The notes beneath the pieces are model-generated. The model was not told the origin of the DNA, made no database searches, and saw only the letters and a program-made list of their open reading frames with translations. DNA of 64,000 nt. It comes from Novosphingobium sp. PP1Y. Its GTDB lineage: Bacteria > Pseudomonadota > Alphaproteobacteria > Sphingomonadales > Sphingomonadaceae. Position 1 is the first letter of the stretch. Every line of letters starts with the position of its first letter. Location of the stretch: contig NC_015580.1 in NCBI RefSeq assembly GCF_000253255.1, positions 3,237,001 to 3,301,000 on the forward strand. The letters run 5' to 3'. The translations under genes were made by a program, and so were the position numbers. Below are positions 34,977 to 43,606 of this stretch, one piece after another.

Positions 34977-35939
34977 ATGGACTACGATCGCAAAGACGCC
35001 AAGAAGTGGGCCACCGAGACAGTCCGGGGGTTCTACCAGTGCCCGATCACCCCGATGACCGCCGACCACAAGTTTGATATCGACGGGATCCGCTACAACA
35101 TCGACAAATACGTCGAAATGGGCCTTGATGGCCTGGTTGTCGGCGGCTTCATTGCCGAATGCTGGAACGTCACTCCGTCCGAATGGATGCGCTTTCACGA
35201 GATCGTCGCCGATGCCAACGCCGGGCGGCTCGACCTGTGGACGATCATCCTCGACCCGTCGGTCCACCTCGCGCTCGAAAAGATGCAGTTCGTCGAGAAG
35301 CTGGGTTTCAACGGCGCCGAGGTCATCAATCCCGTCGTCCAGCTTCGCACTGACGACGAGATTTTCGCCTGGTTCAAGTATCTGACCGATCGCAGCAACA
35401 TGGCGGTCTGCCTCTACCGCACGCCGGTTTCGGGCACGGTGCTGAGCTGGAACCTGATGCGCCGCCTGGCCGATCTCGAGACCGTGATCGGGGTCAAGCA
35501 GGGTGCGCTTAACCGCGCCGAGACGATCAAGATCCGCAGCCTGATGCCCGAAGGCTTCAACACCATGGAGCCGTTCGAATATTTCTTCCTCGAAGACCTC
35601 CGGCTGGGCGGGACGGTGTGCTGGGGCGAACTGTCGTTCATGCTCTATGGCAAAAAGCGCCACCTCGCGCGCGACTATATCAACCTCGCCAACCAGGGCA
35701 AATGGGAAGAGGCCCGCACCAAGTGGGAAGGCCTGCACGATGTCCGCGAATATTACCATGACCAGTTTGTCTGGGATATTGCGCGCACCGCGACCTATGC
35801 TTCGGCACTGGCGAACATCAAGGCGTGGTATGAGGCGATCGGCCTCAAGGCCGGCCCGATCCTGCCGCCGGTTGCCGACGTGACCCCGCAGAAGAAGGAA
35901 GAGATCAGAGCCAAGCTCATCGAGCTCGGCATCGCCTGA
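34977..35939 (+). CDS. dihydrodipicolinate-synthase-family aldolase/hydratase, atypical active site
   Basis: A class I pyruvate-aldolase fold of 320 residues. The Schiff-base Lys174 (IGVKQG) and the Tyr147 position (CLYRTPVSG) are kept. The position of the GTTGE/GTxGE loop reads GGFIAECW, so the usual Thr that relays protons is missing. It is therefore neither DapA nor an ordinary NahE-type hydratase-aldolase. The neighbours (alcohol dehydrogenase, PPDK, two dehydrogenases) suggest it cleaves or forms a 2-keto acid during aromatic or acid breakdown. Exact reaction unknown. Confidence 0.8.
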   Translation: MDYDRKDAKKWATETVRGFYQCPITPMTADHKFDIDGIRYNIDKYVEMGLDGLVVGGFIAECWNVTPSEWMRFHEIVADANAGRLDLWTIILDPSVHLALEKMQFVEKLGFNGAEVINPVVQLRTDDEIFAWFKYLTDRSNMAVCLYRTPVSGTVLSWNLMRRLADLETVIGVKQGALNRAETIKIRSLMPEGFNTMEPFEYFFLEDLRLGGTVCWGELSFMLYGKKRHLARDYINLANQGKWEEARTKWEGLHDVREYYHDQFVWDIARTATYASALANIKAWYEAIGLKAGPILPPVADVTPQKKEEIRAKLIELGIA

Positions 35940-35959
35940 TCGAACGCGGGACATCGGCA

Positions 35960-36973
35960 ATGACGAAACAATTGCATTTCTGCATCCACGGCGCAGGCGG
36001 TCTTGGTTCCGTTGTCGGCGGCTTCCTGGCCCGCGGCGGACACAAGGTAACGCTGATTGCGCGCAAACCCCATGTCGAGGCAATCCGTCAGGGCGGTCTG
36101 CAAATCGAAGGGGTGCGTGCACAGTTCGTGCAGCGCGACAACCTGTTCGCGGTCGAGACCCCGGCTGAGGTCGAGGACGCGATCGACTATTACATCTTGC
36201 TGACCAAGGCGAAGGGCACCGATCAGGCGCTGGCCGATGCGACAGTGCTGGTTGACCGGACAGCCTGCGCCCTCACCTTGCAGAACGGGGTTGGCAAGGA
36301 AGGCCGGCTGCAGGCCGCGTTCGGCAAGGACAAGGTGATCGGCGGGTCGATCATGGACGGCGCAACCCTGCTCGAACCCGGCCGCGCGCTCAACCACATG
36401 GCCGTCCCGGTAACCGCCTATTTTGGTGAACTGGGAGGCGGGGAAAGCGATCGCACCCGGACCATGGCCGAGGCGCTCGACTCAGCCGGGATGGGGTCCC
36501 GCTCGACTGCCGACATCACCCATGTCCATTGGGAAAAACTGGTCCAGGTCGGAAGTGCTTCATCGTGGAGCGCCAGCACCCTGGGCGGCATCAAAGAGCT
36601 CGATTTCATCGACGGTGTGGCGGTACGCGAAGGCGCGGCCCAGTATGTCCTGATCGTCAAGGACCTGCTGGCGATCTACAATGCGCTGGGGTACGAACCG
36701 CAAAATTTCTTCGCGCCCGTCTCACGGCTCGTCGAGATCAACGGAGAAAGCTTCGACGAAGCGCTCGCCGGGGTGATGGCCATGGTCGGCCGGTTCAAGC
36801 CGGAGAATCGCCCGGTGCGGACCTCGATGCACGATGACCTGGTGGCAGGACGGCGCATGGAGGTCGACGAAATTCTGGGACCGCTCGCCGAGGCCGCCGA
36901 ACGCCTCGGCGTCGATGCGCCGACATTCCTGGGGGCTTACCGGGTCCTCAAGACCCTGAACACCTACCTTTGA
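35960..36973 (+). CDS. ketopantoate-reductase-family (PanE/ApbA) oxidoreductase
   Basis: A 337-residue NADPH-dependent 2-keto-acid reductase. The N-terminal Rossmann motif is CIHGAGGLGSVVGGFLARGG, then the conserved Lys/Asn region LLTKAKGTDQAL and LQNGVGKE, and a helical C-terminal domain with RPVRTSMHDDL. True PanE belongs to pantothenate synthesis, but catabolic paralogues reduce other 2-keto acids and are common in such clusters. It lies 20 bases after the aldolase-like gene. The substrate is unknown. Confidence 0.85.
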   Translation: MTKQLHFCIHGAGGLGSVVGGFLARGGHKVTLIARKPHVEAIRQGGLQIEGVRAQFVQRDNLFAVETPAEVEDAIDYYILLTKAKGTDQALADATVLVDRTACALTLQNGVGKEGRLQAAFGKDKVIGGSIMDGATLLEPGRALNHMAVPVTAYFGELGGGESDRTRTMAEALDSAGMGSRSTADITHVHWEKLVQVGSASSWSASTLGGIKELDFIDGVAVREGAAQYVLIVKDLLAIYNALGYEPQNFFAPVSRLVEINGESFDEALAGVMAMVGRFKPENRPVRTSMHDDLVAGRRMEVDEILGPLAEAAERLGVDAPTFLGAYRVLKTLNTYL

Positions 36974-36995
36974 CCTTTCGGCACGGGAAGCCCGC

Positions 36996-38063
36996 TTGAA
37001 CCGCTATACCATAGCCAATATTCCCGGCGACGGCATCGGCCGCGAGGTTCTGCCCGCCGGGGTGCAGGTCTTGTCGGCGGTCGCGCAGCGATGCGGCTTC
37101 GCGCTCGAGTTTCGCGACTTCGACTGGAGCTGCGAAACCTATCTCGCCACCGGGAAAATGATGCCCGATGACGGGCTCACCCGGCTTGCCGATCATGACG
37201 CAATCTTCCTTGGCGCGGTCGGTTACCCGGGGGTGCCCGATCACGTCTCGCTGTGGGGCCTGCTGCTGCCGATCCGGCGCGAATTCGATCAATATGTCAA
37301 TCTCCGACCGGTGCGGTTGCTGCCCGGCATTCGCTCGCCGCTGCGCGACAAGAGCACCGGCGATATCGACTTCTGGGTGGTGCGGGAAAATTCGGAAGGC
37401 GAATATTCCCAGATCGGCGGCCGCACCGGCACCGGCGAGGATGAAATCGTCATCCAGCAGGCAGTATTCACCCGCCGCGGCACCGACCGGATCCTGCGTT
37501 ACGCCTTCGATTTCGCGCGCAAGCTTGGCCGGCCGCATGTCACCTCGGCCACCAAGTCGAACGGGCTCTACCATTCGATGCCGTTCTGGGACGAGCGTTT
37601 CGCGGCGATCGGCGCGGAATATCCCGGGATCGCCACCGACCAGTACCATATCGACATTCTGGCCGCCCGCTTCGTGATGTCACCCGAACGGTTCGACGTG
37701 GTGGTCGGATCCAATCTGTTCGGCGACATCCTGTCCGATCTCGGTCCCGGCGTAACCGGGACGATAGCGGTCGCGCCGTCGGCCAATCTCAATCCGTCGC
37801 GGCGCTATCCGTCGATGTTCGAACCGGTGCACGGATCGGCTCCGGACATTGCCGGCCAGGGCATTGCCAATCCGATCGGACAGATCTGGTCGGGGGCGAT
37901 GATGCTCGACCATCTGGGAGAAGCGGAAGCCGCAGCGATGGTGCTGGCCGCGATCGAAGCGGTCCTGCGCGATCCGCAAGCAGTCCTGACCCCCGATCTG
38001 GGCGGCAACGGCAGTACAGCGGTCCTGACCCGCCAAATATTGGAAAAGCTGCAGGGAAGGTGA
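36996..38063 (+). CDS. tartrate / isopropylmalate-type NAD-dependent beta-decarboxylating dehydrogenase
   Basis: A 355-residue enzyme of the isocitrate/isopropylmalate/tartrate dehydrogenase family. It opens with IPGDGIGREVLPAG, has the metal/substrate motif VVGSNLFGDILSDLGPGVTG (20 residues) and FEPVHGSAPDIAGQ. The VRENSEGEYSQIGGR region resembles tartrate/D-malate dehydrogenases, which oxidise and decarboxylate 2-hydroxy acids to 2-keto acids. The start is TTG (MNRYTIANIPG) after GGGAAG. Co-location with a 2-keto-acid reductase and a pyruvate aldolase-type protein points to a shared acid-processing route. Confidence 0.85.
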   Translation: MNRYTIANIPGDGIGREVLPAGVQVLSAVAQRCGFALEFRDFDWSCETYLATGKMMPDDGLTRLADHDAIFLGAVGYPGVPDHVSLWGLLLPIRREFDQYVNLRPVRLLPGIRSPLRDKSTGDIDFWVVRENSEGEYSQIGGRTGTGEDEIVIQQAVFTRRGTDRILRYAFDFARKLGRPHVTSATKSNGLYHSMPFWDERFAAIGAEYPGIATDQYHIDILAARFVMSPERFDVVVGSNLFGDILSDLGPGVTGTIAVAPSANLNPSRRYPSMFEPVHGSAPDIAGQGIANPIGQIWSGAMMLDHLGEAEAAAMVLAAIEAVLRDPQAVLTPDLGGNGSTAVLTRQILEKLQGR

Positions 38064-38101
38064 TCCCCGGCAGTCTTCGCGAGCCTGAAGGAACAAAACG
38101 C

Positions 38102-39424
38102 ATGAGCCTGCAACGTCAGCTTCACCTCGGCGCGTTCATGCGGCCGGTCAGCATCCATACCGGCGCCTGGCGCTACCCCGGGGCAATCCCGGATGCGAAT
38201 TTCAACTTCGCCGCGATCCGGCAATTCGCGCGCAAGCTGGAAGCAGGCAAGTTCGACGCCTTTTTCATGGCTGATCATCTCGGGGTCCTGAACATGCCGG
38301 TCGAGGCGCTGCGGCGCAGCCACACCGTCACCTCGTTCGAACCCTTCACCCTGCTGTCGGCGCTGGCTGGCGCCACCGAACGGATCGGGCTGGTCGCCAC
38401 TGCCTCCACCACCTTCGACGAACCCTTTCACGTCGCGCGCCGCTTTGCCTCGCTCGATCACCTCAGCGGCGGGCGGGCCGGCTGGAACGTCGTCACCACG
38501 TCCAACCCCGAGAGCGCCAAGAATTTCGGGTTCGAGGTGCAGCCCGATCATTCCGGCCGCTACGGGCGCGCCCGCGAATTCTACGACGTCGTGACTGGCC
38601 TGTGGGACAGCTTCGCGGAAGACGCCTTCGTCTGCGATGCGGAAAGCGGCATCTATTTCGATCCCGCACGGATGCACGTCCTCGATCACAAGGGCCCGCA
38701 TTTCTCCGTTCGCGGGCCGCTCAACATTGCCCGCCCTCCGCAAGGCTGGCCGGTCATCTTCCAGGCCGGGGCCTCGGATCCTGGACGCCAACTTGCCGCC
38801 GAAACCGCCGAAGTCGTCTTTGCCGCCGGATCGAATTTTGCCGCCGCCAAGAGCTTTTATTCCGATGTGAAAGGGCGGATGATCGCGATCGGACGCAATC
38901 CCGATCATCTCAAGATCCTGCCCGCCGCGCTCGTCGTTGTCGGTGACACGGTCGAGCAGGCCAAGGCCAAGCGCGCTCACCTGGACAGCCTGGTTCACTA
39001 TGAAAGCGGGATTCACTCGCTGTGCGGCATGCTCGATCACGATGTTTCGGGGTTCGACCCCGATGGCCCCCTCCCCGAGATACCCGATACCAACGCCAGC
39101 AAGACTTCTCGTGAAATGCTGGTCACGCAAGCCCGGCAGTACAACCTCACGATCCGCCAGCTCGCCGCGAAAGCCGGCAGCTATGCCGGGCTCGCCTTCG
39201 TCGGCACTCCGGCTTCGATCGCCGACGAGATGGAGCAATGGCTGGAGGAGCGCGGTTCGGACGGGTTCGTCGTGATGTTCCCCTATCTGCCGGAGGGGCT
39301 CGACGATTTCGTCGATCGGGTCGTGCCCGAATTGCAGCGCCGGGGCATTTTCCGCAAGGACTACCAAGGCACGACCCTGCGCGATCATTTCGGGTTGCCG
39401 CGCCCCGGCAATCGATTCTTTTGA
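38102..39424 (+). CDS. LLM-class flavin-dependent monooxygenase (NtaA/SnaA/DszA type)
   Basis: An FMNH2-dependent oxygenase of 440 residues. The NtaA/DszA subfamily is shown by HTGAWRYPGAIPDANFNF (18 residues), the FDAFFMADHL strand, LDHLSGGRAGWNVVTTSNP, and a long C-terminal region ending YQGTTLRDHFGLPRP. Known members oxidise nitrilotriacetate, dibenzothiophene sulfone or dimethyl sulfide; the substrate here is unknown. No flavin reductase gene is adjacent. The ATG follows AAGGA and lies 38 bases after the dehydrogenase gene. Confidence 0.88.
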   Translation: MSLQRQLHLGAFMRPVSIHTGAWRYPGAIPDANFNFAAIRQFARKLEAGKFDAFFMADHLGVLNMPVEALRRSHTVTSFEPFTLLSALAGATERIGLVATASTTFDEPFHVARRFASLDHLSGGRAGWNVVTTSNPESAKNFGFEVQPDHSGRYGRAREFYDVVTGLWDSFAEDAFVCDAESGIYFDPARMHVLDHKGPHFSVRGPLNIARPPQGWPVIFQAGASDPGRQLAAETAEVVFAAGSNFAAAKSFYSDVKGRMIAIGRNPDHLKILPAALVVVGDTVEQAKAKRAHLDSLVHYESGIHSLCGMLDHDVSGFDPDGPLPEIPDTNASKTSREMLVTQARQYNLTIRQLAAKAGSYAGLAFVGTPASIADEMEQWLEERGSDGFVVMFPYLPEGLDDFVDRVVPELQRRGIFRKDYQGTTLRDHFGLPRPGNRFF

Positions 39425-39478
39425 CGCGGCGAACCGAAAGCCGCAGACCAGACCGCTAACGACACGGAGGGAACAACC

Positions 39479-39766
39479 ATGGCCGCCTATTTCATCGCTT
39501 CCGTCACCTCGCACGACGATGGCTGGGTTGCGGACTACCAAGCCAATGTTCCGCCGATGGTTGCGCGGTTCGGCGGCGAACTAATCTGCCGCTCCAACCA
39601 GTTCGAACGCTTCGAAGGCGAAGGCGCGGCGCCGCACTATACGGTGATCATCCGCTTCCCCGCGATGGCGGATGTCCAAGCGTTCATGGCCTGCCCCGAC
39701 TATGCGCCGTTCAAGGTTGCACGGATCGCCGGCGCAACGTCCGACATTTTCGCGGTCGCCGACTGA
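39479..39766 (+). CDS. DUF1330 protein
   Basis: A 95-residue ferredoxin-fold-like protein of the DUF1330 family: starts MAAYFIASVTSHDDGWVADY, has VARFGGELICRS and ERFEGEGAAPHYTVIIRF, and a last strand SDIFAVAD. The family is uncharacterised biochemically and often appears in catabolic clusters, where a dimeric alpha+beta-barrel isomerase or ligand-binding role is possible. A GGAGG site precedes the ATG. Confidence 0.83.
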   Translation: MAAYFIASVTSHDDGWVADYQANVPPMVARFGGELICRSNQFERFEGEGAAPHYTVIIRFPAMADVQAFMACPDYAPFKVARIAGATSDIFAVAD

Positions 39767-39792
39767 CCGGCGCAGCCTTTGGAGATCGAACC

Positions 39793-40212
39793 ATGCAAAG
39801 CCTGCGCATCTTCTTCATCGCCAGCGGAATCTGGTACCTGTGCAATCTGGTCCTGCTCTGGCCGCCGGTCTATGCAGGGGCCCTGCCCCTGATCTATCCG
39901 GGAATCGATCTGGGCCAGGGCCAGCCGGTGTTCGATCTGCTGCTCGATGCCTGGCTGATCGTCGGGATACAGCTGGCCGCGATCGGTGTTGTCGCCCTGT
40001 GGGGCGCGCGGCAGCCGTGGAAATACATCGCGCTGGTCCCGGTGATCGTGCTCACCGAAGCGGTCGGCGCGGCCTGGGACATCTACAGCCTGTTATGCAG
40101 CGGCGAGGCGGAATGGGTCGTCTTCACAACGCTGGCGGCTCATGCTGTGATTGTACTCGGAGCCTGGTACGCCTGGACCGCGGCGCACCGGGAAAAGGCG
40201 CAACAAGGCTGA
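39793..40212 (+). CDS. small integral membrane protein
   Basis: A 139-residue protein with four likely membrane helices: IFFIASGIWYLCNLVLLWPP, VGIQLAAIGVVALWGA, YIALVPVIVLTEAVGAAW and LAAHAVIVLGAWYAWTAA, with a short cytosolic tail (HREKAQQG). I do not recognise a family with certainty. It closes the plus-strand run that starts at 29088. It might be an accessory to the flavin monooxygenase or a small transporter, but nothing in the sequence decides this. Confidence 0.72.
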   Translation: MQSLRIFFIASGIWYLCNLVLLWPPVYAGALPLIYPGIDLGQGQPVFDLLLDAWLIVGIQLAAIGVVALWGARQPWKYIALVPVIVLTEAVGAAWDIYSLLCSGEAEWVVFTTLAAHAVIVLGAWYAWTAAHREKAQQG

Positions 40213-40250
40213 GGAGCTAGATCACCGGTTGGAGAACCGTCAGCCCGGGC

Positions 40251-40577
40251 TCAGTATTGCTGTTCGGGAACATGGAGGACAAGTCCGTCAAGCCCGGCAT
40301 CGAGCCTGATCTGGCAAGCCAACCTGCTTTCCGCTGTAGTCCCCTCTGCAAACTGGAGCAGATCGGCTTCCATGCTGTCATCGGCGAGCCGTCCAACCCT
40401 CTCGATCCAAGCGGGATCGACCTGGACATGGCATGTGGCACACGCGCACTGGCCGCCGCAATCGCCGTCGATGCCGGGAACGTCGTTGAACAGCGCCGCC
40501 TCGCGCGCCGTCAGGCCCTCGCCGATTTCGACGGGGAACCTGTGGCCATCGTGAGCGACAAAGGTGACCTTGATCAT
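40251..40577 (-). CDS. [2Fe-2S] ferredoxin, adrenodoxin/putidaredoxin type
   Basis: A 108-residue electron carrier. Cluster ligands follow the C-x5-C-x2-C pattern within DCGGQCACATC, with the fourth Cys in RLACQI. The protein begins MIKVTFVAHDGHRF, typical of P450-partner ferredoxins. It lies directly downstream of a CYP153-type P450 gene, and the pair is the usual arrangement. A TTG start at 40610, overlapping the P450 stop, is possible. With the P450 truncated, it may now serve other oxygenases, for example the Rieske enzymes that have no ferredoxin here. Confidence 0.88.
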   Translation of the reverse strand: MIKVTFVAHDGHRFPVEIGEGLTAREAALFNDVPGIDGDCGGQCACATCHVQVDPAWIERVGRLADDSMEADLLQFAEGTTAESRLACQIRLDAGLDGLVLHVPEQQY

Positions 40578-40606
40578 GGAGGCGCAGCTTTTCCTTGGTG
40601 TGCAAA

Positions 40607-41781
40607 TCAATGCGCGTGAAGCTTGACCGGCAGGCGGGTGATGCCGCGAACGAGATTCGACAGGAGGCGCTCGGGCTCACCTACCACCTCAACGAAGTCA
40701 AAGCGCTTCTGAATTTCCTCCCAGATGATCCGCAATTGCAGTTCGGCCAGGCGGTTGCCCATGCAGCGATGAATGCCATAGCCGAACGAAAGGTGCTGGC
40801 GCGGGTTCTTGCGGTCGATGATGAACTCTTCCGGCCGGTCGATCGCCGTTTCGTCGCGATTGCCCGAGAGGTACCACATCACCACCTTGTCACCTTTGGC
40901 GATGCGCTTGCCGCCGATCTCGCTATCCTCAAGCGCGGTTCGACGCATGTGGGTGAGCGGGGTCTGCCAGCGGATGATTTCCGGCACAATGCTGCCGATC
41001 AGGGCGGGATCGCGCCTTAGCTTTTCATACTGGTCGGGGTGCTTGTTCAGCGCAAGTACGCCGCCACTGATAGAATTGCGGGTGGTATCGTTACCGCCGA
41101 CGATCAAGAGTAACAGATTGCCCAGGAATTCGAGGAACGGCATGTCTCGCGTGGCGGGCGAATTGGCCATCATCGAAATCAGGTCGTTCCCCCCCGGCTG
41201 ATCGATGCGCTGGTCCCACAGCCCCTTGAAATACATCGCGCACTCGATCAGCTCTTCGCGGCGCTGTTCGAAGGAATCGACAATTCCCGCTCCCGGAATG
41301 GCGGTCGTGACGTCCGACCAGCGGGTCAGGCGCGCCCGCTCGTCCCAAGGAAAGTCGAACAGGGTCGCGAGCGTCATGGTCGTCAGTTCGACCGAGACGC
41401 ATTTTACCCAGTCGATCTCCTCGCCAACCGGCAGCGCATCGAGAATCGCGCCGGCGCGCTCGCGAATCACCGGTTCGAGCAGCAGGAGGTTGGATGGCGC
41501 CACCGCCGACGTCACCGCCTTGCGCTGGGCATCGTGTTTGGGCTGGTCCATCGCGATGAACATCTCGAGTTCGAGATTGCTCTGGTCGCTATGCATGTCC
41601 TGGATTGCGATTCCGCCAAGCTTTGCTTCGGAGGAATAGACCTTGTGGTTGGTGTCGACCGCCATGATGTCGTCGTATCGGGTGATCGACCAGTAGGGTC
41701 CGTAGGAGCTTTCGGCGCAGTAATGAACCGGATCCTCGCGCCGCAGCCGCTCGAAGAAGGCTTCGATCTTGTCGCCCCGGC
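40607..41781 (-). pseudogene. CYP153-type cytochrome P450 alkane hydroxylase, 5-prime end lost to IS701
   Basis: The frame keeps most of a CYP153 P450: GGNDTTRNS (the I-helix signature of CYP153), PEIIRWQTPL (ExxR), and the heme loop FGYGIHRCMGNRLAE. Similarity runs upstream of the first in-frame ATG (41665): FFERLRREDPVHYCAES and YGPYWSITRYDDIMAV are clearly P450, yet the frame meets a TAG at about 41783 and holds no start codon there. The missing first 30-40 residues lie where IS701-like sequence begins. An internal start (352 residues) would lack the N-terminal beta region, so function is doubtful. Confidence 0.85.
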
Positions 41782-42451
41782 ACCAGAAGGTCTATCCCAC
41801 CAACGTGCAACTGATCTTCCCAGTCGCGGGGCGTGGCCGCCCACGGGTTCGTCATGTCCCGGACGTCAAATCCATGGCGGCACATGCCATGCTCGAGGGT
41901 GCGCAGTGGCGAAAGGTCAGTTGGCGCAAGGGAACGAAGGGACGCCTGACGGCCCGCTTTGCTGCCATGCGCGTGCGCATTGCCGATGGCGCGCCGCAGC
42001 GGATCGGCTCCGCCGGAGCTCAGCACATGCCGGGCGAGGAAGCCTGGCTGGCGGGGGAGCATCGCTCGAATGGCGAGCGGAAATATTACCTCTCCAATCT
42101 GCCCGCAGACACCCCGATGAAAGCTCTCACTGGCGCGATCAAGGCGCGCTGGATCTGCGAACAGGCCCATCAGCAACTCAAGGAAGAACTCGGCATCGAT
42201 CACTTCGAGGGCCGATCCTGGGCCGGACTTCACCGCCATGCCCTGATGTCGATGATGGCCTATGCATTTTTGCAATCCCGAAGGCTCGCTCAGGCGGGGC
42301 GGAAAAAAGAATCCTCGGCCCGCCTCCTCAGCCCAGCCTGCCAGCAGTGCGCCAGGCGATCCTTGACCGCCTGTCACGCTCACCACCCGATGATTGCCCA
42401 CACTGCGGATGCAGCGTCAACAGACCTCCCCGCATACTTCTGCCAAAGTAG
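41769..42451 (+). mobile_element. IS701-family transposase C-terminal remnant
   Basis: A partial DDE transposase: RHQKVYPTNVQLIFPVAG, RHVPDVKSMAAHAML, KVSWRKGTKGRL, NGERKYYLSNLPADTP, then the acidic RWICEQAHQQLKEELGIDHF and SWAGLHRHALMSMMAYAFLQ (20 residues) of IS701 elements. The true C-terminus (GPPPQPSLPAVRQAIL ... SPPDDCPHCGC) continues in another frame after an A6 run at 42303-42308. The N-terminal half is absent. The last bases (CTGCCAAAGTAGTGCTAGG, 42433-42451) look like an element end. It abuts and truncates the P450 gene. Confidence 0.8.
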
Positions 42452-42465
42452 TGCTAGGACCGTTC

Positions 42466-43389
42466 CTACTCGGCAGGAACCGCTATCGCATCCTTCATCC
42501 GCCGGAAAGCCCGGTGCGATTCGATATTTTCCGGTGCCAGCCCAAATGCAGTCTGCCGCGGAATGTCCTGCGCGTTGATCTCATCGTAGCGCAGATAATA
42601 GGCCTTGTGCATCCGGTAGAAGGGAATCTCCGGATAGAGGTGATGGATCAGGTGATAGTTCTGATAGACCAGCAGCGGGGTCAGCAGCCATTCGAACCCG
42701 AACCGCATCGTCGTCGCCATGTACGGATCTTCATCCTGGGCTACCACGGCAGGATAATGCGGCAGAATGACGAACACGACCGCGATCATGAACAAGGAGA
42801 TCCGCGATGGGACAAACCACAGCATGAACAGCTCCAGCCCGAAGCCGAGGTAGAGCGCTCCGGCGAACAGCGCCACCAGGAAGGAGTAATAGACCACCAG
42901 CTGCATGCCGTGCCGCTTGCGCACGGACTGCCCGTATTTGATGAAATAATGGATGTAGGCACCATCGAAGAACGTCCAGCGGAATGGCACCTGCCACCAT
43001 GGCGATTCGTGTTCGAACAGATCCGGATCCATCGGACCATTGGCAAAACTGTGATGCTTGTTGTGAACCCACCGCAACAGCACCATCGGCGCATAGGGAA
43101 AGAGAAAGAACAGGCCGATCGCCCCAATCGATTCGTTCAGCCAGCCGACGCGCGACAGCGAACAATGCGACGAATCGTGAATGACGCTGAACAGCAGGTA
43201 AGTGAGAAGTCCGTTGGCGATTGCGCCTTGCCAAAGCGCGATTTGCTCTGTCAGCGCCAGGTACCAGACGGTGCCGATCCCCAGCATCGACACGACAAAC
43301 AGGATCGCAGTTGGCCATGCGAGCAACGGCGGCTGCCGCAATTGCTCGAAATATTCGTCTTTGCTCGTCGGAAAAACGCTCGTAGCCAC
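42466..43389 (-). CDS. fatty-acid-desaturase-family membrane diiron enzyme
   Basis: A membrane desaturase/hydroxylase of about 307 residues. The three histidine boxes are HDSSHCS, HNKHHSF and HLIHHLYPEIPFYRMH. Hydrophobic pairs surround them (LLAWPTAILFVVSMLGIG, YSFLVALFAGALYLGFG). The start is placed at GTG (VATSVFPTSKDEYFEQ) after GAGAGGGA rather than 24 codons upstream. Members desaturate lipids or hydroxylate carotenoids. A palindromic operator-like motif lies 124 bases upstream. The 3-prime side abuts IS701 debris but the gene appears intact. Confidence 0.85.
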   Translation of the reverse strand: MATSVFPTSKDEYFEQLRQPPLLAWPTAILFVVSMLGIGTVWYLALTEQIALWQGAIANGLLTYLLFSVIHDSSHCSLSRVGWLNESIGAIGLFFLFPYAPMVLLRWVHNKHHSFANGPMDPDLFEHESPWWQVPFRWTFFDGAYIHYFIKYGQSVRKRHGMQLVVYYSFLVALFAGALYLGFGLELFMLWFVPSRISLFMIAVVFVILPHYPAVVAQDEDPYMATTMRFGFEWLLTPLLVYQNYHLIHHLYPEIPFYRMHKAYYLRYDEINAQDIPRQTAFGLAPENIESHRAFRRMKDAIAVPAE

Positions 43390-43512
43390 TGGCAATCCCT
43401 CTCTGCGGATTTGTCCGTGCCGGGGTTGCTGCCTTAGCAGCTGCCCTTTGACTTCCCGCACACGGCCTTTACGAATCAGGCCGGTTTCTAGTTGATCGAC
43501 TCATATCCCATC

Positions 43513-43529
43513 TTTGCATAATGTGCAAA
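43513..43529. promoter_or_regulatory. 17-bp palindromic operator-like site TTTGCATAATGTGCAAA
   Basis: A near-perfect palindrome (TTTGCA-N5-TGCAAA) in the desaturase promoter region. Closely related copies occur at 51447 (14 of 17 positions) and 29008 (13 of 17), all in promoter regions of catabolic genes. The binding protein is unknown. Confidence 0.6.
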
Positions 43530-43606
43530 TATTATCCCATAATGCCATTTGCCGCGACCGGAACGGCGGTCGCCACTCGGTCTGGAATGACGCCCGTTCG
43601 GAGGCA

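Noticed and set aside
34263..36122. Minus-strand open frame of over 600 codons
   Set aside because: Spans parts of three real plus-strand genes in antisense; no domain signature.
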